From Chrysoperla carnea (Eukaryota > Arthropoda > Insecta > Neuroptera > Chrysopidae): a DNA stretch of 64,000 nucleotides. Both the position numbers and the translations under genes were made by a program. The stretch lies in NCBI RefSeq assembly GCF_905475395.1, contig NC_058339.1, positions 75,978,520-76,042,519 of the forward strand. Direction: 5' to 3'. Under the pieces are notes generated by a model. That model did not search any database. It was not told the origin of the DNA and worked only from the letters and a program-made list of their open reading frames with translations. This document shows positions 13,266-26,385 of this stretch, in pieces (positions within the stretch are counted from its first letter, which is position 1; each line of letters starts with the position of its first letter).

Positions 13266-16008
13266 TTCTGAGGAAATTTTGAATTTTTTTCATGTTTTGA
13301 ATAAAATAAGTATTAATCAAATTATTTGTGGTACTATTTTCACAATTACAAAACATCATGGAAAACAAATCAAAAACAATTATTGTAAAGTCCTTATTTT
13401 TCAATGTAAATGTACTTGAAAATTACCGGAGTAGGTTATAAATAATTTTTGGACGGTTTCTAACAATTCATAACGTCCAGATTAGAATCCCAATCGGACA
13501 AGGGATAGGTTTAGTAACATAAAAAATAATTTAAAAAAATTATTTTATTTAAAAAAATTATCTTTTTCCAAGTTGATTATTCTCTAAAGCATGCAATCAA
13601 TTTTACTAAATTAAAATAATTAAGTAATTATTAATAAATTGACAATACAATGATGAATAAACAGTAAACACGGCAAATTACGAACAATAAATTAATAATA
13701 ATAAGATAAATTGAACAATAAATATTTTGAAATTTATTATTTAATTATTTAAATAAATTATAATTTGTCAATTTTTAGTTTTTGATTTTGTGTCTTTATT
13801 AATTTATTTGTGGTGTTATTTTCACAAGTACAAAATATATATTTTTTAATTTTTTTTTTTCGAAAGTTTACTATAAATTACTAAGAAAAATTAAAAGAGT
13901 TTTTCTATTTAACAAAATTTTTTATATAAATTGACAATTGAAAATGGTTTTTCACAACTATAAATTCAAAAAACAGTGACCCCAACACTTCGCTTTTGTA
14001 ATGCCATCGCACGGAGAAATTATAAAATAATATGAATAATGATAAATGGTTTGTCTCTTAACTGGCTTTTACTATATTACAACGCATATTTCCATAGAAA
14101 TGGTTTTATTCACAGCCTCCACGGTTGTTTATACGTCACTACCGTTTTTCTTAGTATAACTATTTTTTAATAATAATTAATAATAGAATGGAATTATTAA
14201 TTTAAAAATAAATTACTTAAATACATTATTTTATTTATAGATGAATTTGTGACAAAATTAAATTAATGCAAGTTTTCTATTGAGGTGAAGAATTTTTGAT
14301 AGACCAGATCTCATTTGGATAAAAAGTTTTTATTAAAAAAAATTATTAAATTAAAAATCAACCATAAATATGAATATAATATTAAATAACAATAATAATG
14401 TATTTATTAATCGATTCAACATAAAACGAATAAACACGACGAATCACGAATAATATAATAAGATAAATTGAACGATACAAATAATTTAAAATTTATTTTT
14501 ATTAATATTTAAATAAATTATTTGTTTATTTTTGTGTGTATTTATATATAATATGATGTATATTTCAATCAACCATCACAATATTTATATAAATTATTTT
14601 TTATTGATATTATTAATCTCATAAAACTATAAATATGAATTTTTATTTATAGTTTTATTGATCAAAAACCTGTTGAAAAATGAATAATATAACTGCATTT
14701 TTTATATCTCCACGGCCGCTTGAATATTAGACGCCACGTGGCCTTATAAATTACAAGATATTGACCAAATTTTTGAAGTGAAAACTTCTTTAGGCGCGTT
14801 GAGTACTTTTTTGGGTGAACAGAAATCATGGAATTCGCCTCATCGGCACGCGTCATGCTTCATACATACCACATTGAGCACACTTAGTTCTAGGACGGTG
14901 ACCGCTTGAAAACACTGTGTGTTGTTGCTTTTTTTATTATTTATAATAGTTTTGATACACACGTTAATAATTTCAATTTACAAATTATGAAATTTTAATA
15001 ATTTAAACTATAATTAATTAAAAAATAAATAAAAACACAGTTATTTCAAAGTTTTAAGTTTTCACTCCCATCAACAGCTCCTGTGACTGACTACCTTTTT
15101 TTGACTTCAGACTCAAAGTATAAAGCAATTTTAATTCAAAAAAATGAAATTCATTTATTGATTGGATGTATAATTTTTCATATATTGTCCAAAACTGGAT
15201 AAGATTTTATCCGGATTTCGAACATTACTATAGAAAATGCTCGATTAATCGTCAAATGAATCCAATTTTTGGATCAATATTACCTTAAATATATCAACTT
15301 TTATCAGAATTAAAAACAAAAATTTTTTTAATGATTATTGCAACTTTTCTAATGAGTATCCCTTAGAAAATTGAGAAAAAACGTTTGTCTTCAATTTTGA
15401 CAAAACTATGTGTATAGAATAATTTTGACTCAAAAAGAATAAAACAAAAATTGGACAAATTTGATGATTGAAAACATATATTCTGAGATATCGCCCAAAT
15501 ACCATAAGAAATGCGACTTTCTGAATCAATTTCAGGCTATAACTTAAAAACATTTTTTTTTTTTGTCGAATAGTAAAAAAAAACTGGTTTTTGGGGCCTC
15601 TAGAAAACCTTTTTGCTCTTAAATCTCTCAACTTGTTTTTTTAAACGTCGGACATTCAAATGTGCTACAAATATGATATTTGTTTATTTTGATGAATGAT
15701 GACGTAAATATAATTGATCTAAATAGGATAAAAATTATATTTTTATTATGAATTCTACTGAGAAAAAAAAACCATATCTCTACCGGTGGCATAAAATATA
15801 AGTTCGATAGTATGCTTAAACTGCAGGTTTTCAGTAGGTATTGAATAAATACATGTATATTGAGTAATCATAGTAATTTACAACTATATTGTTCAAATGT
15901 ATGAATGAAGAACGTCTAGATCAAAATATGTAAGATTTGAAATCAGAATAATTTTTTATTCAAGATTACTTCTATGATTACAAAAACTATGTTAACTGGG
16001 AGTTGCAA
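13266..16008. other. Gene-free AT-rich stretch
   Basis: It contains the repeat at 13,855-13,990 and a more GC-rich patch at 14,690-14,930, whose minus strand holds a 64-codon frame and which reads like a fragment of an unknown repeat. The 98-codon minus frame at 15,335-15,631 has no motif and simple composition. Confidence 0.5.
13855..13990 (+). repeat. Dispersed repeat pair, copy 1
   Basis: ACAATTGAAAATGGTTTTTC and AACTATAAATTCAAA are shared with 17,885-18,030 in the same order and orientation. Confidence 0.5.
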
Positions 16009-16245
16009 CTCGCCAATTGGCGATAAAATTCGTACTAAAATCAGAAGAAGATCCGAATCCAGTAGTTACAATTTCGACTACCAGATGGCAATACTTGTAC
16101 TTACCATTTTTTAGGCCAATACAAATATTCAAATTCAAATCAGATGAATCTCGCCAACTGGCGATAAAAATTTGTACTATTAAACAAGAAGTGGATCGTT
16201 TTTCAGTGGTTCCAATTTAGACCACCTCATTACTTACCATTTATC
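16009..16245 (+). repeat. Two-unit direct repeat, 141-bp spacing
   Basis: CTCGCCAATTGGCGATAAAA (16,009) and CTCGCCAACTGGCGATAAAA (16,150) begin related units. A third related unit lies inverted at about 23,920-24,015 (ACCGCCAGTTCGCC end). The 67-codon open frame here is incidental. Confidence 0.55.
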
Positions 16246-16429
16246 AATGTTGAAATGATACTGAAACATTGATTTATCAGTGTATTGAGACATTTATTCA
16301 GAAAGTTCAGAACAACAACATATATACAAAATTCAGACAATATAGATGGGACCCATTTGCTATAATATAAGGTTTATGCGTGGACCTTTCTTTATCTTAT
16401 AAAACACATACGTCTTAGGTTTATCTTAC

Positions 16430-17052
16430 GGAAGCCTGAATGGCTCACTGTCAATTTATGAGAAAGTGGCGCTATACTAACTTATTTTTTAAATGTGTAC
16501 TGCCCACTAGTATAAAACCAACTTTAAAAAAGCCACTAGTTCACTTTCAACATGTGCACTTGTCACTTGTGGTATTATGGAAACGAATCTTTTTAAAGAT
16601 GTCAGTCGGTGATGATTATCCTTTAATTAGACACTAACGAAACTGTCTGGAATTATTAATAATTATATGTATTTATTAACACTCAAACATCAATCCGGAT
16701 TTAATAATAATATGATAATGTTTATAACTTTTCTTATGTAGTTAGTTCAAAATTTTCTTTAGTATTATTTAAAAAATCTAATGCTTTAATTGTTGATGTT
16801 TTTCTTTTGAATCTGCACATTTCTAATTTCTAACCTTTAAAAGTATTATGAACTGTTTATTATGACGTTATAATTAGAAATCAGCACATGACAAAATACC
16901 GACATCTTCAAAAGGGTTCGTTTCCATAATACCACAAGTCACAAGTGCACTTGTTGAAAGTGAACTATTGGCTTTTTAAAAATTGGTTTATACTTGTGGG
17001 TAGTACAAAAAATAAGCTAGTGTAATGCCACTTGAAAGTGAACCAGGCTTCC
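16430..17052. mobile_element. Palindromic MITE (about 620 bp)
   Basis: The ends GGAAGCCTG and CAGGCTTCC begin arms of about 200 bp that are largely complementary. Landmarks are TTGTGGTATTATGGAAACGA against TCGTTTCCATAATACCACAA, and AGTTCACTTTCAACA against TGTTGAAAGTGAACT. The centre (about 16,640-16,860) is unrelated AT-rich sequence. Confidence 0.7.
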
Positions 17053-17884
17053 ATAGTGTCTCCTCATGCCAAGATATTTACGATTTTAATGTAAATCTAA
17101 ATAAAATATGCCGTTTTATAAAATCATCATTTTTATCTTAATCGGAAAACCAAATGTTTTTTGCACTAACCTTGAAAGTAACCCACAAAAAATTTTATAG
17201 GGGATTATAATTATTTTAAAAAAATAATAAAATATTTCAAACAAAGCTTATAACAAGACAAACAATTATTATTATTATTATTTTTTTTTATCAAATGTTT
17301 GTATAATAAATACATTTGTGGTCTCAATTTATCAATAATCATTAAATTAATAATTATATTTATTTTCTAGTTAAAACAAATAACTTTAGTTAACTAACAT
17401 AATAAACTTGAAATACATTATTTATTATTTTATATTTAAAATTAAATATCATGTCATCATATTATTATTAACCCTTAACTGATAACGTAAGGGCATTGTA
17501 TCTATTGTGCAGTGAATTAGCTATCCTGGGCACCTTGGATTATTGGATCTTGTTTTTAAAGGTCAGTTAAAAATCAACTTTGTTTTTGTTACTGGAGATA
17601 GAAGACCTACATAAATTAGTTTAGTTGAAAGAGCAAGAAAAATTATCTATGAACTTTTAAGACTTAAACGTTGAGCAAAAATTTGTTTGTAAGAAATTTA
17701 GTAAAATATTTTACTCGCAGGTGTGCAGTAATAGCTATCACTGCTTATTTAGTTGGTCCTGGTATAACAAAGGATAATGTTTTCAGGATAAAAAGATAAT
17801 TTGGAATGATGTCCAAAAGAATGTGCCAGAAGCGTTTGTCAGTAAATACAAAATTTTAAAAGTTATAAACAATAGAGGACTTGT

Positions 17885-18030
17885 TTTTCTTAAAAACAAC
17901 TAAAAAAAATTTTTTACTAAAAATTTCTAAGAAAAATTAAAAAAAAATTTTAATTGATTTTTTATGTTATTTTACAATTGAAAATGGTTTTTCTTAACTA
18001 TAAATTCAAACGGCAATGACGTCAACACAT
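17885..18030 (+). repeat. Dispersed repeat pair, copy 2
   Basis: This is the partner of 13,855-13,990, with small differences and a shared ending around CAACAC. No coding sequence. Confidence 0.5.
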
Positions 18031-18575
18031 CATTCACTACTTTTTACACATAATTCGAGGATAATGATGGGATAATTAACGAAAAATATATATAAAATTG
18101 ATCGCTATGAAAACGGCTAAAGATATCGAAATTGTTCACTCTAAATTTTTTTACTACTTTCGTTTGAAATTTTTTTTTATAAAATCAATTAGTTTCAAGT
18201 TAATTGTTTATTAGCATATAAATATATTTGGTCGTTTTTCCCGATTTTAATAATTTGTTTATAATAATTTTTGTTGACTAGCTAGACTAAAAGGGTTAAA
18301 TGATTTGTATTTATTTTATTCAAGTAAAGTAAATCTTAAAGTATTAACCAACTAAAAACCCGATAAATATTATGCATATCACTAAACTAAAATTATTGAG
18401 TACAAGTCTAAGTCAGCCTATTGATAAACTTTTTATTATTAATCAATCAATATAATCAATAATCAATATAACATATTTTATGATTTTAATAAAGAAATAA
18501 TTCGTTTATTATTGGATTATTAACATTACTTTAGACTACAGAGAATTTTTTTCTGCATTATATTACAGGAGTGAT

Positions 18576-19151
18576 TTTTATACCATGTATATATGAAATA
18601 TACATAGTATATTAAGTTTCGTCCCAAGTTTGTAACGCTTAAAAATATTGATGCTACGAAAAAAATTTTGGTATAGGTGTTCATAGAATCACCTAATTAA
18701 TCCATTTCCGGTTGTCCGTCCGTCCGTCTGTGGACACGATAACTCAAAAACGAAAAAAGATATCGAGCTGAAATTTTTACAGCGTACTCAGGACGTAAAA
18801 AGTGATGTCAAGTTCGTAAATGAGCATCATAGGTCAATTGGGTCTTGGATCCGTAGGACCCATTTTGTAAACCGCTAGAGATAGAACAATAGTTTAAATG
18901 TAAAAAATGTTCCTTATAAAAAAATAAACAACTTTTGTTTGAAACATCACTGTTTACCCACGAGGGCGTTAATTAGGTGCAAATTTTATAGTATGTATTA
19001 ATATAGGAATATCAGTTGTGTGTGTGTCTATTTAAAAGTGAATATCTTTTGTTATTTACGTGACGTCAAAAAAACAAACGATTGCGCATCAACACTGTCT
19101 ATACATGGTATTTCAACAATTAACTCAGTCAATTGTTTGTTTTCACTTGTT
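18576..19151 (+). repeat. Dispersed repeat family T, near full-length plus copy
   Basis: It begins with a local palindrome (TATACCATGTATATATG) and contains GTCCGTCCGTCTGTGGACAC and ATATCGAGCTGAAATTTTTA. It ends AACTCAGTCAATTGTTTG / TTTTCACTTG. There is no coding potential and the transposon class is unknown. Confidence 0.7.
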
Positions 19152-19834
19152 TTATTTTAATAGGTTCAGTATCACGTACTGAATGTAAATGCAAAAAATC
19201 TTTACAAAAGTAGGCGGGGGAAGTGCCTTCAATAGAGTATTCTACTATATTTGAAAAAGTACTTCAAAATGTTGATTTTGCTAATAAAAAGCCACCAAAA
19301 ATTTATTTCAGAAAAATACACACGCTTTCTTCCCAAAAACATAAATTAAATTTTAAACCTTTTTTAAACTGTCAAAAACTCGGGCATCCAATTTGGTGTC
19401 GTAATATCGGTATCATTAAACGAAATAACACAGATAAGTTTGACAGATATATTCATAGACAACTGATAGTCTATGGTTCATACAGATATGACATCACATC
19501 AGGGCTTGTCCGCGTTTTAGGTCACGTGATATACAGTTTAAAAATTACGATTTTTAATTTTAATATTATAAAAGAAAAATGTGCTTTTATGACTCGAAAT
19601 CAGAATATTTAAGTATATTTTTACATAAATTTTAACTTTTTTCAAATTTCATAATTTATTTTTCACTACCGAAAGTATTTTAAGGGATACACATTTTAGC
19701 CGATATCTTCTAATTTGTGGTAAAAAAAATAAATGGAAGTTCTCTATTGCCAAATAATATTAAGAGCCTAAAAAAGTAAAACTAATTTTTGATAGAGTAT
19801 CCAATATTTCAGTTTCATCCAGATTTGTCGCTAT

Positions 19835-20222
19835 TCGCTCCGAGCGTGAATTTCGTTTCCATGACAACGATACACTACTTTAATTATAGAATTAATGGAT
19901 GCATATATAATTGTGTGGATTGCATTGAAAACTTACATTTAAAATTTAATATTCTTGTTTCACAAATTTAAATAAATAATTACGATAATTAACATTTGAA
20001 AAATAATATTTGTACAATTTGATTTCTTATTTTCACAATTTTTAATGCATTAAGTTTAATTAATTAGTGTTTTTCAATCATTTTAATTTGACAGTTTCTA
20101 TATCATTAACATGTAAAGAATTGCAAATTAGTCATAACAGCCCACTTTATCTCCAAAATTTTTCACTTAAAGCGCTGGCATCGATTTTATTATCCCTACC
20201 ATGACTACGCACACAACGAATT
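19835..20222 (+). repeat. Dispersed repeat F8, copy 2
   Basis: This is the direct-repeat partner of 1,010-1,385, extending to the shared CACACAACGAAT edge. The class is unknown and it has no coding frame. Confidence 0.7.
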
Positions 20223-20679
20223 CCGCGTCAAAATTGTATCCTTTTTCATCTAGCAAAGGCTAAAATTATATAAATTTGTGGGCTTTATTCTTCCATAAAA
20301 TCACTTATTTTTATGCTGACTTGATTATAATAAATTTATTTAGATTTAAAATCACATTTATAATAACTATTTAATTTATTAATTTTATGTTAATTATATT
20401 TAATATTTTAGGTAATTATTTAAATTTCGCGTGTGGATTGTATGGATTATGTGGCTTCAAAATTTTTAGATTACATATTTTTTTTATTTTTTCCATTAAA
20501 AAAATTTTATTTAAGATTATGTCATAGATTGTTTTTATCTTATCATTTTGCTAATTTTACTAATATGTAGATAAATATTGTTCTATATAAATGGTCCAAG
20601 AATTTTTAAATAAAAAAGCTCAGTATCGAAAAAGCACAATTTTCGTTTTTTATCATAGGCAACCTGTTACATATAAGCT

Positions 20680-21715
20680 GTAAACTACCCGCTTCGCTGG
20701 TCAACTTCAATTTTAAATACAAAGATCATTGTATTATAACCTTCACTTCATATGCCGTCACTTTTGTTCACAATTTCGTCGATTTTATTCTTTTCGTGCA
20801 GAACCCTAATTTTTTTGAAAACTGCTCATGTTACTCCCTGATACGTGAAATAATTTTTCAAATCGATTAAGTACCTAGTACCTACACTTATATCTTTGGC
20901 CTAGTTCATATTTTCTATTGCTTACACTTTTCTAAATGAACCCCTATTTTGTGTTATTGCGTTAATTTCAGTTTAAAATTTTGTAATAATTCTCTGTATT
21001 TCTTCTATATTTAGAAATTTTTATTTATAGAAATTTTTTTATTTTTAGAAATTTTTTAATCAGACTTTCATCCCCTTTAGGGTCAAATTTTCACAAAATT
21101 TGAATGTCGTATTTATTTATATCTAATAAAAAGCTTAAAAAATAAGTTTCAAGCTTCTAGTTTTCAAAGTGACGTAATTTCCATACAAACTTCCAACCCC
21201 TTAACAGGTCTTTTTCAAATTAAAAAGTATAACATGCCCTTTCTCAGGCTCTAGATTATCTCTGTACCAAATTAGCATTACCTTAAACTTGCATCCCCTA
21301 TTTTAACCTCTTAAAGCCCTTTTTTCGCATGAAAAATAGCCTATATCTTTTCTCAATCTCTAGACCATATTTACTAAATTTCATTTAAATCGGTTCATAA
21401 TTCATTTTAGTAGCATCCCCTTAAATTCTCATCCCCTCTTTTAACCCCTTAAAGCCCTTTTTTTCGCATAAAAAAGTAACTTATATCCTTTCTCAATCTC
21501 TAGACTATCTCTGTACCAAATTTAATTTAAATCGGTTCATAATTCATTTTAGTAGCATCTCCTTAAACATTCATCCCCTATTTTAACCCCTTATATCTTT
21601 TCTCAGGCTCTTGAGTATTTATATACCATAATTAAATCAGTTCAGTAGTTTAGGCTTGATTGCATAACAAACAGACGGAATTATTTTCGCATTGATAATA
21701 ATAGAGTAAGGATTT
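20680..21715 (+). repeat. Retroposon-like repeat copy 3 with expanded internal tandem array
   Basis: It starts ACTACCCGCTTCGCTGGTC and ends TTTCGCATTGATAATAATAG. Its middle (21,190-21,640) is a tandem array described separately. Confidence 0.5.
21190..21640 (+). repeat. Tandem array, about 140-bp unit, roughly three copies
   Basis: The word TTTTAACC(C/T)CTTA recurs at 21,301, 21,439 and 21,581. Between the occurrences, AATCGGTTCATAATTCATTT and CTCAATCTCTAGAC-like blocks repeat in order. Confidence 0.65.
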
Positions 21716-22380
21716 TACTTTTGACCCAAAAATTATTTTAGACTTTTTGTACTATATTTAAGTTTAGCATCTAAGAAGAGACGTGTAGTGATTGTACCCT
21801 TGACTATTAACAGGTTATAACTAGTAAATTAAAGAATACTTTAGATGTAAATGATATACATTTTACCATCCAAATCATTCATGATAGTAATTTACTTGGC
21901 TGCGGCTAGTAAATGGCCCCGGTAAATAAAAATATTTTAAGAATCATTGCCAAAAAAAAAAGCTATTAAATAAAAAATTGTCATTTTCATATGAAAATAT
22001 CTAGTTAAAACCAATATTATGTGAATAATACCAAAAAATTTAAATATCGTCTCTTTTTTTTTTAAATAATAATTATATATATACATATTTTGTATTTTTA
22101 GATTAGATAAAATATGTATAATTTTATGCCAAAATATTTATTATAGCCAGTCAGAAGTGTAAATTATCAAAAGTGTAATACATCAGTAATTAATCGAATT
22201 TTTTAAGTAATACCACCTATATACGAAAATGTAGACTTATACAATGTATCGAAGGGTCACGAGGAAAGGAGTTGGGATGAAGAACACGATTCTCAAGAAC
22301 ACGATTTAACGGGTTTCGGAAATGTCATGAAATGATAATACATCATGTATTCAAAAACAGGAAAAATGAAAATCTCATTT

Positions 22381-22680
22381 TTTATCCCCCGAACTTAAAA
22401 GAAAGGGTGTTATAAGTTTGACCGCTCTGTGTTTAGGTCTGTCTGTCTGTCTGCCTATGGCATCGCAGCGAATAAACGGATGAACCGATTTTGATTTTTT
22501 GGTTTGATTTGAAAGGTAATTTACTGGTGAGTGTTCTTAGTTATGATTCAAGTGCAAATTCAGAGAGAATCGGCTTAGTTTGGTAAAGACTTTAAGGAAA
22601 AGGGTAATTTAATAAAGAGGTTCTTAGATATGTTTGAAGTGCGAGCTTAGGGTTCCGTACTTGCAAAATTTTATGAGGGT
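22381..22680 (+). repeat. Single-arm copy of the foldback family
   Basis: It matches the right arm of the element at 2,181-2,816: GGTGTTATAAGTTTGACCGC, GTCTGTCTGTCTG, TGGCATCGCAGCG, GAGTGTTCTTAGTTATG and TTAGGGTTCCGTAC. No inverted partner is present. Confidence 0.65.
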
Positions 22681-23154
22681 TTTTTAAATTTTGTAAATTT
22701 CACTTTGTAATAGGCAACAAAAAATTATAAGAAGCTTCTAATCAGGGGAAAATATGACCTTGGTGATTGAACTTTGCTGCTCAGCAGTTGTTTTTAATGT
22801 GCAAATAATTCAAGAGATAAAGATTACATTCTTTTAATGGCATTAAGGTGATTAAGACAAGTGGATTGTCTGTACTTCCTCAATATTGATTTAAAATAAA
22901 AATTTAAAAATGTAGATACAAGAATTGGGGAACGTTATCGAGAGGGAATTTAATTCAGCAATACGACCCTATTGCTGATATGTTTTTCTTTAATAGTTAG
23001 AATAATATCTGATGCGGTCGCGGTGTTTGGCGATTATAATTTATTTTCCTTAATCAACATGAAAAATGATTTTAAAAGTCTTAAAATGATTTAAAATCAG
23101 CAATATTCGCAGTTTTTTCAGGAATTTACTAGTAAACGCAATAAATCTCTACCT

Positions 23155-23443
23155 AAGTTAGGTTAGTTTATATTGGCTGTCCACGAAAGTCACACTTAGT
23201 CTATAGAGCCCATTGTGATACCATATATGTGTTTTACCACCTTTCCGCTGATAATTTCATTTATCAGCTCCTCACTTTCAGAGGCTGAGTGCACCTCCTT
23301 CATGCATATACCATGCACTATACCAGCCCATCACAACTATTAATTAAATTAATATTGTAGCGACGGCGGGAATCAAACCCGCTACCGTAAGCATACGGCG
23401 GACGGAATTGGTTACGCCTTGACCAACTTAGCTAATAGGGCGA
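23155..23443 (-). mobile_element. tRNA-derived SINE, best-preserved minus-strand copy
   Basis: On the minus strand the head shows a pol III A box, TAGCTAAGTTGG (23,423-23,434), and a B box, GGTTTGATTCC (23,369-23,379). The spacing fits a tRNA gene. It leads into a unique body and a tail of the CTAACCTAACTTAGG type. It is a retroposon, because the flanking body is shared with two other copies. Confidence 0.75.
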
Positions 23444-26054
23444 CTTGTTTTTAAGATCTCTACCTAATTTCAATAAGAAAAGTAATATCCAAAATTCTAT
23501 GGCTGATATATTTTTACTTCAAGACGTAGACCACGAAATAACTCAATTTCTCTGAAAGGTTCCAAATTACTGGGCTTGAAAAAATTTAAAAAATTACAAA
23601 ATTTTAATTTATATAAATCCAATAGTTCTCGAAAATCTGAATATTTATATTTTTCATTTTGCTAAATAAATTGCCAAATAGTTAATAAAACAATTTTATA
23701 GAGTAAATGTAATTAATTTCACTGAAATAAAATCGTTTTGTTTATTTTTCAAAACTTTTCATGCTAATTACAGCAAATGACACATATATACAAGATGCTA
23801 CAGGCGTAACGATATAATCAATGTAAACAGGAGACAGACGGTTGATTGATAAATTTTACAACCTTTGAAACAAATATAAACTTTTATTGAAATGATTGCA
23901 ATTTCCAGTTATATGATAAATGGTAAGTGCAAGTATTGCCACTTGTTAGTATAAATTGGAACTACGGATCAGCATTCTGTTTTAATTAGTACATTACCGC
24001 CAGTTCGCCAGACAACCTACAAGGCTGCAAATTATTTTGCATTGTGCCAAAAAATATCGATCAAGAAAATTGTGTAGCTTGATTTCATTGTCACCTAGCT
24101 TAGCGTAGAACTTTTGAACTAATCCACTCCCTCTCTTGATCGGGTCACATGATTTATGGATACTCCCCAAGTGCTAAGACGATTGTGCTAATATATTCTC
24201 TTCTCATGAATCAGTCTGTGTATAACTAATGACTTTTTTTTCGAATTGTGATGTCAACTTAAAACAATAATAATGTACACACAATTAATGATAAAAATTA
24301 TTATTTATTTTTTTATTCATATTTATTGACAAAGTAATTGATATTACACATTAAACAAAAAAAAATACCATTCATTATTTTTATCAGAATGGAATTAATT
24401 TTATAATTTACACAATAATGTATATATACAGTAAATATTGTCTTTAACTTCCCAATTATGAGGAAGTTAATAGTCTTCTAGAAAATGAAAATTCAAAATC
24501 GATTAGTATATCTTTAAAGTGTTTATGTTAAACTGCAATTACAGGCCCAACTTTGCTTTCTGTGTTCAAGCAGTAAAACTTGATACACTTGTTCACTACA
24601 CCTAGTTTTAAGAAATTTTGCCACGGGAGGATTATGGGATTCACCTGTGACAAAAGTTTTTTCGTTTCGTTGCGTACTAATTAAAAACTTTATACAGTGT
24701 GATCAGTTCAAAAGTATCCACCCTTAATAACTCTTAACCTGATGTTATTATTGTTTTGAGTGAAAACATGTCGATTTCCACAATACAAACTTGCTTAGAA
24801 ACAAAATTAATTTTCGTCACTTAATTTTTATGTAGTTTAATGTGTTAAGAAAATAATTTGAAAAGGTTAATGAGACCTCTTAATAAATCGTACACTTCTC
24901 CCCCCCCCACTCTATAAATACAATAATTTACATAATCTGATGTGAACTACAAAATTATTGGTGTGACCTACAAGATTCATATCCACCACAATTTGCTAAT
25001 TTTTTTAAAACATGTTATATTGTGAAAATGATGTATGTGGCTTTTTAAATTAGTATGTTAGTATTGATAACGTGTGACATATTAATAAAATTATTTAGAA
25101 CAAATTTTCTCGAATTATTGCAATTTTTACGTCAATATACAAAATATCGAGGGTGTACGTTACTATATGAATAAAACCAAAAAAAATTACCGTTTCTTAT
25201 GACGAAAAATTATAAAACTACAAAGCAACATTTTGCTCCAATAAAGCCTTATTCGTCACTGACAAGAAGGCGGCGTCAGTGACTGCGTCACGTCAGTGGC
25301 TCTTATTACCTTCTGGTCCTTATTTACCTCAGTTACCTTAGAGGTTTTACTTTCTCTCTAAAAATTCGATCCGACTCCAAAAATATTGATTTCTAGTTAT
25401 TAATGTGGGTCTTGTATGAACTTTTTCCGTACAAAATTCCTTAACATGAAAAAAAATGCATACAACTAAAAAAATAGGCATAGTAGCTTTTTGTCTAGTT
25501 AAAAATGTGGCAAAGAATCAGAATCCGGTTATAAAACTCGATAGTTTCATTTAAGAAAACAAAGTTGGCCCTCGTTTGATTAGACTCCCTCGTTTGATAT
25601 TCCAATCCGATTTTGGAAAAATTAATTTGGTAACTTTTTAAAAAATCATCTTGTACATGCATTCCAAGTTGCATAATAATCACAAGACAATCAATTAATT
25701 TAAAGTAATAATAAATTAAAATATGTAATAATTAAACTATAAATAAACAGTTTAAGTTTAAATATTGTTTGTCTTTTTAAATTTAAAATATTTTTATAAC
25801 ATTCAATTAAAAACAATTTAATTTAATTCAATTTTATTGGATATAAATAACATAAGTCTAGAATCAGGCGTAATATTTGTCAGTCGTTTCAAAACGACCA
25901 AAATTTTGAGAGTTTATTGGCAAAAAATTTCAAACTATCTGAAGGACCTGAAAAGTTTTTAATTGCGTGGTACGATAAAAAATTGATGAGTAAAAAATGT
26001 TTGTCCGAAAAATTAAGAAATATACACGAATAAACAAACCATGATGTTTAAGAA
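23444..26054. other. Gene-free stretch with isolated transposon-like ends
   Basis: At about 24,693 an ACAGTGTGATCAGTTCAAAA word resembles a mariner-type end without a partner. A GTCACTGAC / GTCAGTGAC inverted pair sits at 25,255-25,285. No coding region is supported. Confidence 0.45.
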
Positions 26055-26385
26055 AAAAATGTTTCAAACAAAAGTTGTTTATTTTTTTATGACAAACATT
26101 TTTTTACATTTAAACTTTTGTTTCATCTCTAATGGTTTATCTGATGGACCCTACGGACGAAAGATCCAATTGGCCTATCTTGCTCGTTTACTCACTTTTT
26201 ACGTCCTGAGCACGCTATATTTTCAGCTTGACATCTCTTTTCATTTTTGAGATGTTTAATTAGATGGTTTTATGAACATCTATACCAAAATTTTGTTAAT
26301 ATCATAAATATTTCTAAGCGTTCCAAACTGACTAAACTAAAATTGGTATACCTTGATATATATTTCATATATACAGGGTATAATG
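26055..26385 (-). repeat. Dispersed repeat family T, 5'-truncated minus copy
   Basis: It retains TGTTTCAAACAAAAGTTGTT through to TATATACAGGGTATA but lacks the outer AAGTGAAAACAAACAATTGA end. Confidence 0.6.

Noticed and set aside
19223-19612. 129-codon frame as a possible gene
   Set aside because: It begins with GTG, lies directly after a family T repeat and has no recognisable motif or splice context.
21190-21640. CRISPR-like array
   Set aside because: The units are long, contiguous and degenerate without spacers, in a eukaryotic context. It is an ordinary tandem repeat.
23361-23443. Functional tRNA gene on the minus strand
   Set aside because: The A and B boxes are present, but the sequence continues into a repeat body shared with two other loci, so it is a SINE head and not a tRNA gene.
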